Assembly (NCBI GenBank): GCA_964432595.1
Contig: CAYSOF010000002.1
Coordinates: 372,001-436,000 of the forward strand
Direction: 5' to 3'
Source of the DNA: DASYLJ01 sp964432595
GTDB lineage: Bacteria; Desulfobacterota; Binatia; DP-6
Length of the DNA: 64,000 nt
Part shown: piece after piece, positions 48,460-57,314 of the stretch
Position numbering within the stretch: the stretch's first letter is position 1
How the letters are laid out: each line of letters starts with the position of its first letter
Translations under genes and position numbers: made by a program
The notes under the pieces: model-generated
The model's input: only the letters and a program-made list of their open reading frames with translations
Database searches by the model: none
Told to the model about the DNA's origin: nothing

Positions 48460-49569
48460 ATGATCCGCGTCATGACGACGACGCGAGCCGAGTGGCTGTA
48501 CTCGTGCGACGATCACCTCGATCTCTGGAACCTCCCGCGCGACGTGTGGGAGGCGCGGCTTCCGGAGAAGTATCGCGAGCGCGGGCCGCGCGTCGTCGAG
48601 TCGAGCGGCAGCGCGTGGTGGACGTGCGACGGCGCCGTCATCGGCATGTACGGGATGCAGGGGCCCATGAAGGGCTACAGTGCGATCGCGCGCGCCGGCA
48701 TCGAGGACGACGGGCTGCGCGCGTCCACGCCGGATCTGCGCCTGCAGGACATGGACCGCGACGGCGTGTGGGTCTCCGTCGTCTACGGCCCCCACCTGCT
48801 CGGGCTGCCGATCGACGACGTGGAGCTGAAGGCCGCGTCGCTCGCGGCCTACAACGACTGGGCATCGGAGTTCAATCGCGTCGCACCCGATCGGCTCTCC
48901 GTGCTGCCCGTGCTGCCGACGCACGCGCCCGACGCCGCGACGGCGGAGCTGCAACGCGTGGCGAAGGCCGGTCATCGCGGTGCGATCATCAGCCCGTTCG
49001 AGTTCCGCTGCAGCGATCCCGAGTGGGAGCCGTTCTGGGACGTCGCGAACGAGGTCGGGCTGCCGATCAGCTTCCACATCGGCAAGGGCACGTCGCAGGT
49101 GCGCGTCGCGCCGGCGAGCTGGGAACTGGCGGCGTTCTCCGCCGTCGGCCCGATGCAGCTCGACGAGCCGCTCGCCATGATGATCTACTCCGGCGTCCTC
49201 GAGCGGCACCCGAAGCTGCGCCTGGTTCTCGCCGAATCGGGCATCGGCTGGCTGCCGTACTTCGTGCGCCGCCTCGACGCCGCCGGCGAGAAGCACATCG
49301 ACAAGGCGCGCGACTACCAGATCACGATGAAGCCGAGCGAGCTCTTTCGCCGGCAGGTCTTCGCGACCTTCGAGGAGGAGCCGCTCGGACCGGAGCTGCT
49401 GCCGCTGCTCGGCCCCGACAACTTCATGTGGGCGTCGGACTATCCGCATCCCGACAGCACGTTCCCGCACTCGCGCGACGCCGTCGCCGAGGCATTCAGC
49501 GGGCTCGACGCGGCGTTCGTCGAGCGCGTCACCGTGACGAACTGCAAGAACCTCTACGGCTTCGCATGA
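48460..49569 (+). CDS. Amidohydrolase family protein
   Basis: 369 residues of the amidohydrolase_2 type. Metal-site residues sit in CDDHLDLWNLP (the His-x-Asp variant), in PISFHIGKGTS, and Asp in WASDYPHPDSTFPHS. The family includes decarboxylases of aromatic acids and hydrolases. ATG 48460 and 48472 both start in frame. It overlaps the following BKACE gene by ATGA, suggesting a shared catabolic pathway. Substrate unknown. Confidence 0.9.
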   Translation: MIRVMTTTRAEWLYSCDDHLDLWNLPRDVWEARLPEKYRERGPRVVESSGSAWWTCDGAVIGMYGMQGPMKGYSAIARAGIEDDGLRASTPDLRLQDMDRDGVWVSVVYGPHLLGLPIDDVELKAASLAAYNDWASEFNRVAPDRLSVLPVLPTHAPDAATAELQRVAKAGHRGAIISPFEFRCSDPEWEPFWDVANEVGLPISFHIGKGTSQVRVAPASWELAAFSAVGPMQLDEPLAMMIYSGVLERHPKLRLVLAESGIGWLPYFVRRLDAAGEKHIDKARDYQITMKPSELFRRQVFATFEEEPLGPELLPLLGPDNFMWASDYPHPDSTFPHSRDAVAEAFSGLDAAFVERVTVTNCKNLYGFA

Positions 49570-50468
49570 CGCCGGTCATCGTCGAGGCGGCCATCAACGG
49601 CGCGACGCCGAAGTCGCGCAACCCGCACGTGCCGACGTCGCCGGCGGAGATCGCGCGCGAGGCGCTCGCGTGCATGCAGGCGGGGGCGGCGATCGTCCAC
49701 AATCACGTCGACGACATCACGCGCACCGGCGCCGACGGGGCGGAGCGCTATCTCGAAGGCTGGCGTCCGGTCGTCGCCGAGCGGCCGGACGCGATCCTCT
49801 ACTGCACGGTCGCCGTCGGCGGCGGCGTCGAAGGGCGCTTCGCGCACGTGCCGCCGCTGGCGGCGTCGGGGCTGATGCGGATGGGCGTGCTCGACCCCGG
49901 CTCGGTGAACCTCGGCACTGCCGGCGCCGACGGGCTGCCAGGCGGGCTCGACTTCGTCTACACGAACACCTACGGCGATACGCGCCACGTCGTCGCGCAG
50001 CTGGACGAATGCCGGCTCGGGCCGAGCATCTCGATCTTCGAGCCCGGCTTCCTGCGCACGGCGCTCGTCTACCATCGCGCCGGACGCCTGCCGCGCGGCG
50101 CGTTCGTGAAGCTCTACTTCGGCGGCGACCACAGCTACATCGACGGCGCCGGCTCGGGGGTGACGTTCGGCCTGCCGCCGACGGCGAAGGCGCTCGACGC
50201 GTACCTCGAGTTGCTCGAGGGCACGGGGCTGCCGTGGGCGGTCGCCGTGATCGGCGGCGACGTCGTCGCGAGCGGCCTCGCGCGCCTGGCACTCGAGCGC
50301 GACGGGCACGTGCGTGTCGGGCTCGAGGACTACGCGGGCCCGCGCACGCCGACGAACGTCGAGCTGATCGACGAGGTCGCTGCGCTGGCGCGCGCGGTGG
50401 GACGGCCGCTGGCGACGCCGGCGGACGCGGCGCGGCTGCTCGATCTACCGCGGGTCTCGGCGCGGTAG
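49566..50468 (+). CDS. Beta-keto acid cleavage enzyme family (DUF849)
   Basis: 300 residues. BKACE proteins cleave beta-keto acids using acetyl-CoA and a zinc ion. The zinc His pair is in AAIVHNHVDD (His45, His47). Other blocks: VEAAINGATPKSRNPHVPTS, VYTNTYGDTRHVV, and FGGDHSYIDGAGSGVTFGL. The reading frame starts at ATG 49566 inside the amidohydrolase stop. Its 3' end overlaps the SDR gene by 24 bases. Substrate is unknown for this subfamily. Confidence 0.9.
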   Translation: MTPVIVEAAINGATPKSRNPHVPTSPAEIAREALACMQAGAAIVHNHVDDITRTGADGAERYLEGWRPVVAERPDAILYCTVAVGGGVEGRFAHVPPLAASGLMRMGVLDPGSVNLGTAGADGLPGGLDFVYTNTYGDTRHVVAQLDECRLGPSISIFEPGFLRTALVYHRAGRLPRGAFVKLYFGGDHSYIDGAGSGVTFGLPPTAKALDAYLELLEGTGLPWAVAVIGGDVVASGLARLALERDGHVRVGLEDYAGPRTPTNVELIDEVAALARAVGRPLATPADAARLLDLPRVSAR

Positions 50469-51269
50469 CGCGAACGCCGACAGGAACGTCGCGTGCCAGT
50501 CGGCAACCGGCGTCGACGACCACCCGGCCAGCAGTCCCTGTCCCATGCGGTCGCAGCTCGTGCGATGCGGCGGCGGGTCGGCGACGATCGCGTCGACGAT
50601 CGCCGTGGCGGCCTCGGCGACGGGCGTGATCGGCTCGTGGCCGCGCAGCGCGCCGATGTGCTCCGCGAGCGGCGCATACGCCGGCGCGCGATGCGCCTCG
50701 GGGATGCGCTTCGACGCCGCCAGCATGTCGGTCTCGACCGGCCCCGGGTACACCTCGACGACATGGATGCCGAACGGCGCCACCTCTGCGCGGAGCGACT
50801 CGGACAGCGCGCTCACCGCGGCCTTGGACGCACGGTAGACGGCGAAGAACGGCATCGGCACGAGGACGCCCGCCGACGTCAGGTTGGCGATCACGCCGCC
50901 GCCGTTCGCGCGCAGCACCGGCAGCGCGCGGCGGGTGACCTCGACGAGCCCGAACACGTTCGTCTCGAACTGCCGGCGCCAGTCGTCCATCGGCGTGTCT
51001 TCGAGTGACAGGTTCTCGCCCTCGATGGCGGCGTTGTTGACCAGCACGCGCAGCCCGGACGGGATCGCGATGGTCGTCGGGTCGTCGACGTCGAGCCGCG
51101 CGACCGCGATCCGCGCGTCGTTGGTCAGGTCGCCGGCGGCGTCGAGGTTCCGCATCGTCGCGACGACGTCGAAGCCGCGCCGCGCCAACTCACGCGCCAC
51201 GCCGCGGCCGATGCCGCGGCTCGCGCCAGTGACGAGAGCGGTGCCGGGAGGCTGCATCGGCAACGCCAT
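50445..51269 (-). CDS. Short-chain dehydrogenase/reductase
   Basis: 274 residues, classical SDR. Cofactor site TGASRGIGRGVA, then VLVNNAAIEGEN, LTSAGVLVPMPFFAVYRASK with catalytic Ser, Tyr and Lys all present. ATMRNLDAAG after the second strand hints at NADP. The preferred start is MALPMQPPGT (51269); 51257 is an alternative. The next gene upstream is hipA, 28 bases away in the same direction, so readthrough from hipBA is possible. Confidence 0.9.
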   Translation of the reverse strand: MALPMQPPGTALVTGASRGIGRGVARELARRGFDVVATMRNLDAAGDLTNDARIAVARLDVDDPTTIAIPSGLRVLVNNAAIEGENLSLEDTPMDDWRRQFETNVFGLVEVTRRALPVLRANGGGVIANLTSAGVLVPMPFFAVYRASKAAVSALSESLRAEVAPFGIHVVEVYPGPVETDMLAASKRIPEAHRAPAYAPLAEHIGALRGHEPITPVAEAATAIVDAIVADPPPHRTSCDRMGQGLLAGWSSTPVADWHATFLSAFALPRRDPR

Positions 51270-51297
51270 ACGCTCGAGGGTGACGCGCTGTCCACCG

Positions 51298-52572
51298 TCA
51301 TTGGCGAAGCGTCTCCAGGCATCGCTGCGCGCGCGCACAGAGCAGATCGGTCAGCCGGGGCAGGATGTCATGTGCGAGACCATCGGCGTGTGCGCGTCGC
51401 GCGACGTCCGCGGCCGCGTCGGGAAGGGCCCCCGCCATGTGTTCCACCCGTGCGAGCACCACATCCGCATCCTGTCGAACTTCGGCTGCGAGCTTCAGCC
51501 AGTGCCGGCGCGCGATGAGGCGAAGGCGATACTCGCCGCCGAGCTTCATCGCGAGCTTCATTCGCTCCGTGTCGACGTGGGGATAGGGAAGCGCGCTCGC
51601 CAGATCGTAAAGCGGGGTCAGGCGGACGCCGCTCGGATCGACGAAGAGGGAGTAGTTCTTGGCGTGGGCATCCGTACCCGCAATGAGCCAGTTGAAGGCG
51701 ATCGCGTCGATGAACGTCTGGACGTCCTCTCGGCGGGAGCGCGAATTCTCGCGCAGGAGCTCCACGATCGTACGAACACCAGGTCCCCCGTCGCTCTCAT
51801 ACTTCCGTGACGGTGGCAGGCTGAGGGCCTGGCATGTGTCTTCCTGATGAAGGCGCACGATCGTGTCGCCACGCTGCACGCGGTCGTAGCGCTCGACCAC
51901 GATCGCCGGTTCTCCTGCGAACCGCAGCACGCGTGAGGTCGCCGTCGGCAGGCCGAGTGCGCGACCGAGCTCGAGCGCGACGTGCTCGTTCTCGATGTGG
52001 CCGTCGAACTTCGGGGACGGCGGCTTGAGGATGTGTGTGGTCGGGTGTCGGCCCGAAGGTATGCCCCATCGACCATTCACGTGCAGGAGTGCGGTCTTTG
52101 GCTGTGCGCCCGCGAGGCTGAACTGGCCGGCATCACTCTGCCGGCGCCACGCGCTCTGGTCGCTGCGGAGGTCGCGCAAGCGCTCGGCGATCGCGGATTC
52201 GTCGAGCCACTCGATCTTCCCGGGCACCTCGCCCGTGAACAGGGCGACGCGATCACGGTGGACGAACTGCACGGCTCCTGCGCAATCTTCGCCGACGTGG
52301 GCGATGAGCGCGAACACGTTCCGCGCCGACACATGGAAGCGCCGGGCCCAGCGTTCGAGGATCTGCTCGTTGTCCGGGAGCAGGCCCCAGAGATAGGCCG
52401 CTATGGGAGCGTGCGGATGCTCGGCGGCTGCCAGTGGCAACGAGAGCGACAACGGATAGGCGGTCGGGCTCGATCGCCAACCCGCGTCGTAGACGAAGGA
52501 GAGGCGATCACGTCGACGTCGCACGGTGCCGACGACGGCTCCGTCGAGGAGTGCGACGACTTCCTCCGTCAC
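51298..52572 (-). CDS. hipA: HipA-like serine/threonine kinase toxin
   Basis: 424-residue HipA-fold kinase. E. coli HipA phosphorylates glutamyl-tRNA synthetase and causes persistence. Kinase motifs are intact: the P-loop FSLAGAQPKTAL with Ser152, matching the autophosphorylated Ser150 of E. coli; NEHVALELGRALGLPTATSR; the catalytic Asp301 and Asn306 in GTDAHAKNYSLF; and metal Asp323 in LTPLYDLASALPY. It follows hipB with a GTGA overlap. The kinase appears active. The target is not known here. Confidence 0.93.
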   Translation of the reverse strand: MTEEVVALLDGAVVGTVRRRRDRLSFVYDAGWRSSPTAYPLSLSLPLAAAEHPHAPIAAYLWGLLPDNEQILERWARRFHVSARNVFALIAHVGEDCAGAVQFVHRDRVALFTGEVPGKIEWLDESAIAERLRDLRSDQSAWRRQSDAGQFSLAGAQPKTALLHVNGRWGIPSGRHPTTHILKPPSPKFDGHIENEHVALELGRALGLPTATSRVLRFAGEPAIVVERYDRVQRGDTIVRLHQEDTCQALSLPPSRKYESDGGPGVRTIVELLRENSRSRREDVQTFIDAIAFNWLIAGTDAHAKNYSLFVDPSGVRLTPLYDLASALPYPHVDTERMKLAMKLGGEYRLRLIARRHWLKLAAEVRQDADVVLARVEHMAGALPDAAADVARRAHADGLAHDILPRLTDLLCARAQRCLETLRQ

Positions 52573-52859
52573 GGTTTCGGTCTCCGGGTGCGAGCCGTCG
52601 CAATGATGTCATCGACGGCTGCCGTGTAGTCGGCTTGCTTCGACCCCGGTTGATCCGACGCGAGGAGCGCGACACCAAGCGCTTCGAGCGTGCGGAGGAC
52701 GAGACCCATCGCAGCGCGAGGCTTGCCCTTTTCCACTTCCAGAACCCATTGGCGGCTCACCCCGACGCGGACGGCAAGGGCGGCCTGGTCCATCCGCAGA
52801 CTGCGGCGGCGATCACGAATGAGCGCTCCCATATCCTTGGGTGTGCGAATGCGGGCCAT
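52569..52859 (-). CDS. hipB: HipB-like HTH antitoxin/repressor
   Basis: 96 residues with an XRE-type helix-turn-helix: DMGALIRDRRRSLRMDQAAL, then AVRVGVSRQWVLEVEKGK. HipB proteins dimerise, bind operators and neutralise HipA. ATG 52859 with GGAGGG just before it is chosen. A TTG at 52913 would place the start inside the first operator, so it is rejected. The C-terminus overlaps the hipA start. The region immediately upstream carries four operator-like sites. Confidence 0.92.
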   Translation of the reverse strand: MARIRTPKDMGALIRDRRRSLRMDQAALAVRVGVSRQWVLEVEKGKPRAAMGLVLRTLEALGVALLASDQPGSKQADYTAAVDDIIATARTRRPKP

Positions 52860-52903
52860 TGGTCCCTCCGGTGTCCATGCGGTGGACCGTGCGATGTCAA
52901 CGA

Positions 52904-53007
52904 TCGCTGACAATTTGCAAAGTCATCGCTCGCTGACATTTAGCAATGTCTACGATCGCTGACAATCCGCAAAGTCATCGTTCGCTGACAATTTTCTGTC
53001 AGCAACA
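52904..53007 (-). promoter_or_regulatory. Four tandem 26-bp operator-like repeats of hipBA
   Basis: TCGCTGACA occurs at 52904, 52930, 52956 and 52982, exactly 26 bases apart. Each is the left part of a dyad: TGAC-N10-GTCA at 52908-52925 and 52960-52977, GACATT-TAGC-AATGTC at 52935-52950, and TGACA-N6-TGTCA at 52986-53001. A degenerate right half-site (GTCA at 52896-52899) suggests a fifth. Units 1 and 3 are most alike. The array is AT-rich against its surroundings and lies just upstream of hipB, so it is a strong candidate for cooperative HipB binding. Confidence 0.8.
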
Positions 53008-53028
53008 CGCGGTAGCCGCGGGAGTCGA

Positions 53029-53745
53029 TCAGAAGACGCGATCGAGGTACGGACGCAACGCCGCCACGAGCACGAATCCGAGGAGATCGAAGCTCGCGTG
53101 GCAGATGATCGCCGGCCACAGGCGCTGCCAGCGCAGCGTCGCCGCGCCGAGCACGACGCCGACGACGGTGGTCTGCGCTGCGCCGATCCAGCCCTGCGAG
53201 GGGAAGTGCAGCAGACCGAAGGCGATCCCGGCGATCGCGATCGCGAGCCAGCGCGGCAGCACGCCGGCGAGCCGCGGCAGGAGGAAGCCGCGAAAAGCGA
53301 TCTCCTCGTAGAGCCCGACGAACAACGCGATCGGCAGCAGCGTCCAGACGTCGAGCGCCGCGACGGTGCGCAGCACGGGCTCCTTCGCCGCGACGACGTC
53401 TTCCACCGTATCCGTACCGAACGCGATCGTGAGCGCGGTCGCCGCGATCGCCGCGAGACCGGCCGTGGCGTACGTCGGCACGATGAGCCACAGCCCCCGG
53501 CGCACGTCGGTCATCGTGGGGAGGTCGCCGATGCCGAGTCGGCCGAGCGTGTGGCTCGCCGTGGCGAGCAGCATCACGACCGCGAGCAGCAGGACGCCCG
53601 TCGCGACGATCATCACGCTCGCGGACGTGATCGGGACCAGCGCCTGCCGCCACGGGCCGAACCACAGGACGAGCGCGCCGAGCAGCACCGCCGTCTCGAG
53701 CAGCGTGCGCGCGGGCGGCTGCTCGACGGTCATCGGGGCGCTCAC
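53029..53745 (-). CDS. CPBP family intramembrane metalloprotease/Abi-like
   Basis: 238 residues, about seven hydrophobic helices. The CPBP motifs are YEEIAFRGFLLPRLAGVLP (EExxxR), FGLLHFPSQG and ICHASFDLLG, with the expected Glu, Arg, and His/Asn. Members cleave CaaX-type substrates or protect from bacteriocins. The start GTG 53745 is next to the mug stop (TGAcGTG), which couples the two genes. ATG 53733 is an alternative. Confidence 0.87.
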   Translation of the reverse strand: MSAPMTVEQPPARTLLETAVLLGALVLWFGPWRQALVPITSASVMIVATGVLLLAVVMLLATASHTLGRLGIGDLPTMTDVRRGLWLIVPTYATAGLAAIAATALTIAFGTDTVEDVVAAKEPVLRTVAALDVWTLLPIALFVGLYEEIAFRGFLLPRLAGVLPRWLAIAIAGIAFGLLHFPSQGWIGAAQTTVVGVVLGAATLRWQRLWPAIICHASFDLLGFVLVAALRPYLDRVF

Positions 53746-53746
53746 G

Positions 53747-54361
53747 TCACCCGATTGTCCGTCGGCCGGCCGGAATGGCAAGCGCGCGGAAGGCGTCGGC
53801 CAGCGCGGGCGCCTGCCAGTGGGCGTTCAGCCCGCTCGGATTCGGCAGCAGCCACACGCGCGCGTCCGCGATCCGACGCGCCTGCGGCCCGACGGATGCC
53901 CCCGGCTCGTCGAACGCGATCCGATAGGTCGTGAGGCCGAGAAACGCCACGGTGCGCGGACGATGTTTGGCGACCAGGCGAGCGAGCCGCCGCCCGCCGC
54001 GCACCAGCTCGACGTCGGCGAGCTCCGCCGCGGACGCGGTCGTGCGGGCGACGAGGTTCGTCACGCCGAGGCCGCAGGCCAGGAGCTCGCGCTCCTCGCA
54101 CGGTGAGAGCCGGCGGGGCGTCAGGCCGGCCGCATGCAGCGTCGGCCAGAACCGGTTGCCCGGCCGCGCGAAATGGTGGCCGGTCGCACCGGAGTACAGG
54201 CCGGGGTTGATGCCCACGAAGAGCACCCGCAGGCCGGGCGCCACGACGTCGGGCAGGGTGAACGCCGTCGCGGCTCGGAGCGCCGCGGCATCGGGACGCG
54301 GATGCCGGCCGGGGCCGGGGCAGCGCACGGTCGGCACATCGCGGAGATATCCGCTCGCCAT
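53747..54361 (-). CDS. mug: G/U mismatch-specific DNA glycosylase Mug
   Basis: 204 residues of the uracil-DNA glycosylase superfamily. Motif 1 is VLFVGINPGLYSGATGHHFA, with the catalytic Asn of GINPG, and motif 2 LLPNPSGLNAHW, as in Mug/TDG. PGNRFWPTLHAAGLTPR is also conserved. The enzyme removes U or T opposite G and related etheno-adducts. ATG 54361 is preferred; an ATG at 54382 adds MRRLFVL. Confidence 0.93.
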   Translation of the reverse strand: MASGYLRDVPTVRCPGPGRHPRPDAAALRAATAFTLPDVVAPGLRVLFVGINPGLYSGATGHHFARPGNRFWPTLHAAGLTPRRLSPCEERELLACGLGVTNLVARTTASAAELADVELVRGGRRLARLVAKHRPRTVAFLGLTTYRIAFDEPGASVGPQARRIADARVWLLPNPSGLNAHWQAPALADAFRALAIPAGRRTIG

Positions 54362-54436
54362 GAGAACGAAAAGGCGCCTCATGCGTTGACGATTGCGCCA
54401 CGAGGGCGGTACGACGCTGCGCGAGGGGGAACGTCG

Positions 54437-55672
54437 ATGCGGAACGCCGGTGCCGTCCTGCTCGCCGCGCTCGTCGTGCTGTCGGCCGGAGCGAGCCACG
54501 CCAAGACGAAGGACAAGGTCGTCAAGCTGCGCGTCGGGCCGTTCCCGGTCGAGGCGCAGCGCGATCGCGAGATCTGCCAGGCGATCCGCGTGCCCGGCGT
54601 CGCCGGGATGGAGATCGTCTCCTACGAGGTGCGCACGAAGTGGAGCGCCAAAGGCGACGTCGGCAGCCACCACCTGGTCATCTACGGCTACAGCGGCGGC
54701 AACACCGGCGAGTTCCCGCAGCGGAAGAACGAGTCCGACGTGGTCGACATCCCGGGCTGCTCCGGCTTCGGCCCGGACGACTTCTATCGCAACCGCGTGC
54801 AGCTGGCCGGCTCGGGCGGCGAGTTCCGCAAGGGCAAGTGGGCGACCACCGCCGCGCGGACGCCGCTCGGTCTGGCGACGCTGCTCCCGGGCAACGACGG
54901 CAGCGGCGACGCGATGGTCGTCGTCAACTCGCACTACTTCAATCGTTCTGCGAAGCGCGCGAAGGGCGTCGTCAAGGTCGTGCTCACGGTGCGCCCCTTC
55001 GACGGCACCCGCCGCGTCGTGCGCAACTGGACGCCGCTCGACGCCAGCCTCGACATCGACATCCCGCCGCACGCGGCGGGCGTCGCGGAGTCGACCTTCC
55101 AGCTGGACGGCGCGCCCGACGAGAACTCCGAGGGTGGCTTCCGTCCGTCGAAGGACGTCTGCGTGCTGCTGATGACGACGCACACGCACGCGCGCGGCAC
55201 GAACGTGAAGGTCGTCTACGAGGAGGACGGAAAGGATCCCGTCACGCTCATCGATCCGCCGTCGTACGACTACGAGCATCCGGTGCTCGTCGCGCTGCCC
55301 TACACGGGGCGCTTCCCGAACGGGAACCTCTTGAAGGCGTACACGGCGGAGAACGGCTTCCCGCGGCTCCGCTACACGTGCTCGTACGCGAACGGCGGCG
55401 GCGAGTACGGCGTGCGGATGGGCTGCCAGGCGGCGCCGAACGAGACGCCCGGCATTCCGTGGCGCAACGCGATCGCCAGCGGCCTCGACTACGGCAACGC
55501 GCGGCCGTGCGGCGAGGGAAACTCGAACTGCGTCGGCTACGGCACGGGCGCCTGCGTCGAGTCGAACCTCGTGTTCGGACCGCTGTCGGACGACGAGATG
55601 TGCGTCATCCCGCTGCAGATCTACGACCCGCTGCCGGGCGTGCCGGACGAGCAGGCATGCGCCCCGTTCTGA
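54437..55672 (+). CDS. Secreted copper type II ascorbate-dependent monooxygenase-like protein (PHM family)
   Basis: 411 residues with a signal peptide (ALVVLSAGASHA). The peptidylglycine monooxygenase (PHM) fold is indicated by six candidate copper ligands in order: His78 and His79 in GSHHLVIYGY, His166 in NSHYFN (CuH site), His249 and His251 in TTHTHARGTN, and Met388 in DDEMC (CuM site). LRYTCSYANGGG is also PHM-like. In animals PHM hydroxylates peptide C-termini; bacterial homologues have unknown substrates. Followed 13 bases later by a secreted partner. The call rests on motif reading. Confidence 0.82.
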   Translation: MRNAGAVLLAALVVLSAGASHAKTKDKVVKLRVGPFPVEAQRDREICQAIRVPGVAGMEIVSYEVRTKWSAKGDVGSHHLVIYGYSGGNTGEFPQRKNESDVVDIPGCSGFGPDDFYRNRVQLAGSGGEFRKGKWATTAARTPLGLATLLPGNDGSGDAMVVVNSHYFNRSAKRAKGVVKVVLTVRPFDGTRRVVRNWTPLDASLDIDIPPHAAGVAESTFQLDGAPDENSEGGFRPSKDVCVLLMTTHTHARGTNVKVVYEEDGKDPVTLIDPPSYDYEHPVLVALPYTGRFPNGNLLKAYTAENGFPRLRYTCSYANGGGEYGVRMGCQAAPNETPGIPWRNAIASGLDYGNARPCGEGNSNCVGYGTGACVESNLVFGPLSDDEMCVIPLQIYDPLPGVPDEQACAPF

Positions 55673-55685
55673 TCGGAGGAAGGTG

Positions 55686-56189
55686 ATGCGTCGAGCGTTA
55701 TTGGTTCTCGGTATCGTCGTCGGCGCGGCGTCCGCGCACGCGGGCGGCTGGTCGCGCGTCTATCTCGTGCCGGCGTTGGCCGAGTGCCCGGGCCCGGCGA
55801 CGTGTCCGCGTGCGTTCGAGTCGACCTACACGTTCGACGAGATCGTGCTGCGCACGCCGGCGTCGAAGTACATGTCGCCCAAGAAGCCGTCGATCATCGT
55901 CGAGCTGAAGGGCGTGCGCGACGCGTCGGGCGCTGCGGTCGACGGCACGGTGACGGTGCAGGTCCTGTCGGGCCGCGTGAGCATCCCGGGGTTCGGCACG
56001 CTCCCCGACGGCTCGCCGCTGGCGCAGGTGGCGCCGATCGCCGTGCCGATCAAGAGCGGCAAGGGCAAGCTGTCGTACACCCCGGACCCGCAGGCGCCGA
56101 GCGACACCATCACCAACGGCGGCGGCGTCGAGGTGTACGACCCGACCGGCACGCTGATGGCGGTGACGGGCTCGCAGACCAAGCCGTAG
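55686..56189 (+). CDS. Secreted protein of unknown function downstream of the PHM-like gene
   Basis: 167 residues. The signal peptide is LLVLGIVVGAASAHA. The mature protein is beta-rich with a Cys pair near ECPGPATCPRAF, then SPKKPSIIVELKGVRDASGA and PDPQAPSDTITNGGGVEVYD. No known domain. GGAGGA lies 5 bases before the ATG (55686); GTG 55683 is also possible. Position suggests co-transcription with the monooxygenase, perhaps as a partner or substrate. Confidence 0.7.
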   Translation: MRRALLVLGIVVGAASAHAGGWSRVYLVPALAECPGPATCPRAFESTYTFDEIVLRTPASKYMSPKKPSIIVELKGVRDASGAAVDGTVTVQVLSGRVSIPGFGTLPDGSPLAQVAPIAVPIKSGKGKLSYTPDPQAPSDTITNGGGVEVYDPTGTLMAVTGSQTKP

Positions 56190-56192
56190 CGG

Positions 56193-57302
56193 TCAGCGTC
56201 CGGGTCGCATCGGCTGCGCGGCGACCCAGCCCGTGAGGACCTGGTAGCCGAGCGCGAGCACGACGGCGCCGACGAACATCCCGTGCAGGCCGGCGGAGGC
56301 CATGCCGCCGAGCGCGCCGAGGAGGATCACCGGCATCGGTGCGTCGACGCCGCGTCCGAGCAGCAGCGGCTTCAGCACGTTGTCGGCCAGCCCCGCCACG
56401 AGCAGCAGGATCGTGTAGGCGATCGCGGGACCGGTGCCGTACTGCGCGCCCGTCCAGATCCAGGCGATGACGGGCAGGGTCACGAGCGCGGCCGGCAGCT
56501 GCGCGATGGCGAGCACCAGGACGATGGCGGCCAGCACGCCGGCCCACGGCACGCCGGCGATCAGCAGGCTCACGCCGACGAGGATGGCCTGAATGAGCGC
56601 GACGCCGACGACGCCCTGGGCGACGGCACGGATGGTCGACACCGCGAGATGGTCGAGGCGCTCGGCCTGGTCGGCGCCGGCGAGCCGGGCGAACACGCCT
56701 CGTGCGCTGCGCTCGCCCGACTCGCCATACGCCATCATGATGCCGGCGACGACGAGGGCGGCGATGAACTGCAGGATCGCGCCGCCGATGCTGGCGACCA
56801 TCGCGAGTGCCGCGGCCGTCAGCTCGCGGACCTTCGGCTGCTGGCTCCGCAACAGTCCCGGCAGGTCGGTGTGGGCATTCTCCCAGACGGCGTAGACCTT
56901 CGCCCCCACGAGCGGCCAGGAGGCGAGGTCGGGACGTGGTGGCGGCACCTGCAACGTGTGATCGCGCACGCCGGCGGCGAGGCGGTGCACCGTATCGCCC
57001 ATCGAGCTGAGCAGCACGGCGGTGGGGACGACGATCAGCAGGACCGCGAGCGCGGTGACCAGCGTCGCCGCGAGGCCCTGCCGACCGCCGAGTCGGCGCG
57101 CGACCACTTGCTGCACGGGATGGAGCGCGACGGCGAGGATGAGCGCCCACACCAGCAATACCAGGAACGGCGCCAGCACCCGGTAGCACAGCATCGCGAG
57201 GCCGAGGAGCAGCCCGCCGCGGATCAGCACGTCGAGCAGATGGCCGGGGATCGGCCCGTTCGGCGGCTGCTCCGGCCCGCTGCGCTGGTTCGTCGCCTCC
57301 AC
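56193..57302 (-). CDS. AI-2E family transporter (PerM-like permease)
   Basis: 369 residues with about eight membrane helices. Typical features are ALHPVQQVVARRLGGRQGLA near the N-terminus, LTAAALAMVASIGGAILQFI, and the C-terminal DNVLKPLLLGRGVDAPMPV, with LLGALGGMASAGLHGMFVG characteristic of the AI-2E family. The substrate may be autoinducer-2 or other small solutes. It begins at GTG 57302. It is 12 bases from the enoyl-CoA hydratase stop and may share its transcript. Confidence 0.92.
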   Translation of the reverse strand: MEATNQRSGPEQPPNGPIPGHLLDVLIRGGLLLGLAMLCYRVLAPFLVLLVWALILAVALHPVQQVVARRLGGRQGLAATLVTALAVLLIVVPTAVLLSSMGDTVHRLAAGVRDHTLQVPPPRPDLASWPLVGAKVYAVWENAHTDLPGLLRSQQPKVRELTAAALAMVASIGGAILQFIAALVVAGIMMAYGESGERSARGVFARLAGADQAERLDHLAVSTIRAVAQGVVGVALIQAILVGVSLLIAGVPWAGVLAAIVLVLAIAQLPAALVTLPVIAWIWTGAQYGTGPAIAYTILLLVAGLADNVLKPLLLGRGVDAPMPVILLGALGGMASAGLHGMFVGAVVLALGYQVLTGWVAAQPMRPGR

Positions 57303-57314
57303 GTGCGCGCGCGC

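Noticed and set aside
52569..52913. hipB start at TTG 52913
   Set aside because: It would begin inside the first operator dyad and lacks a ribosome site, whereas ATG 52859 has GGAGGG.
52904..53007. CRISPR-like array of four 26-bp repeats
   Set aside because: The units are contiguous with no unique spacers, no cas genes are near, and the dyads fit operators of the adjacent hipB.
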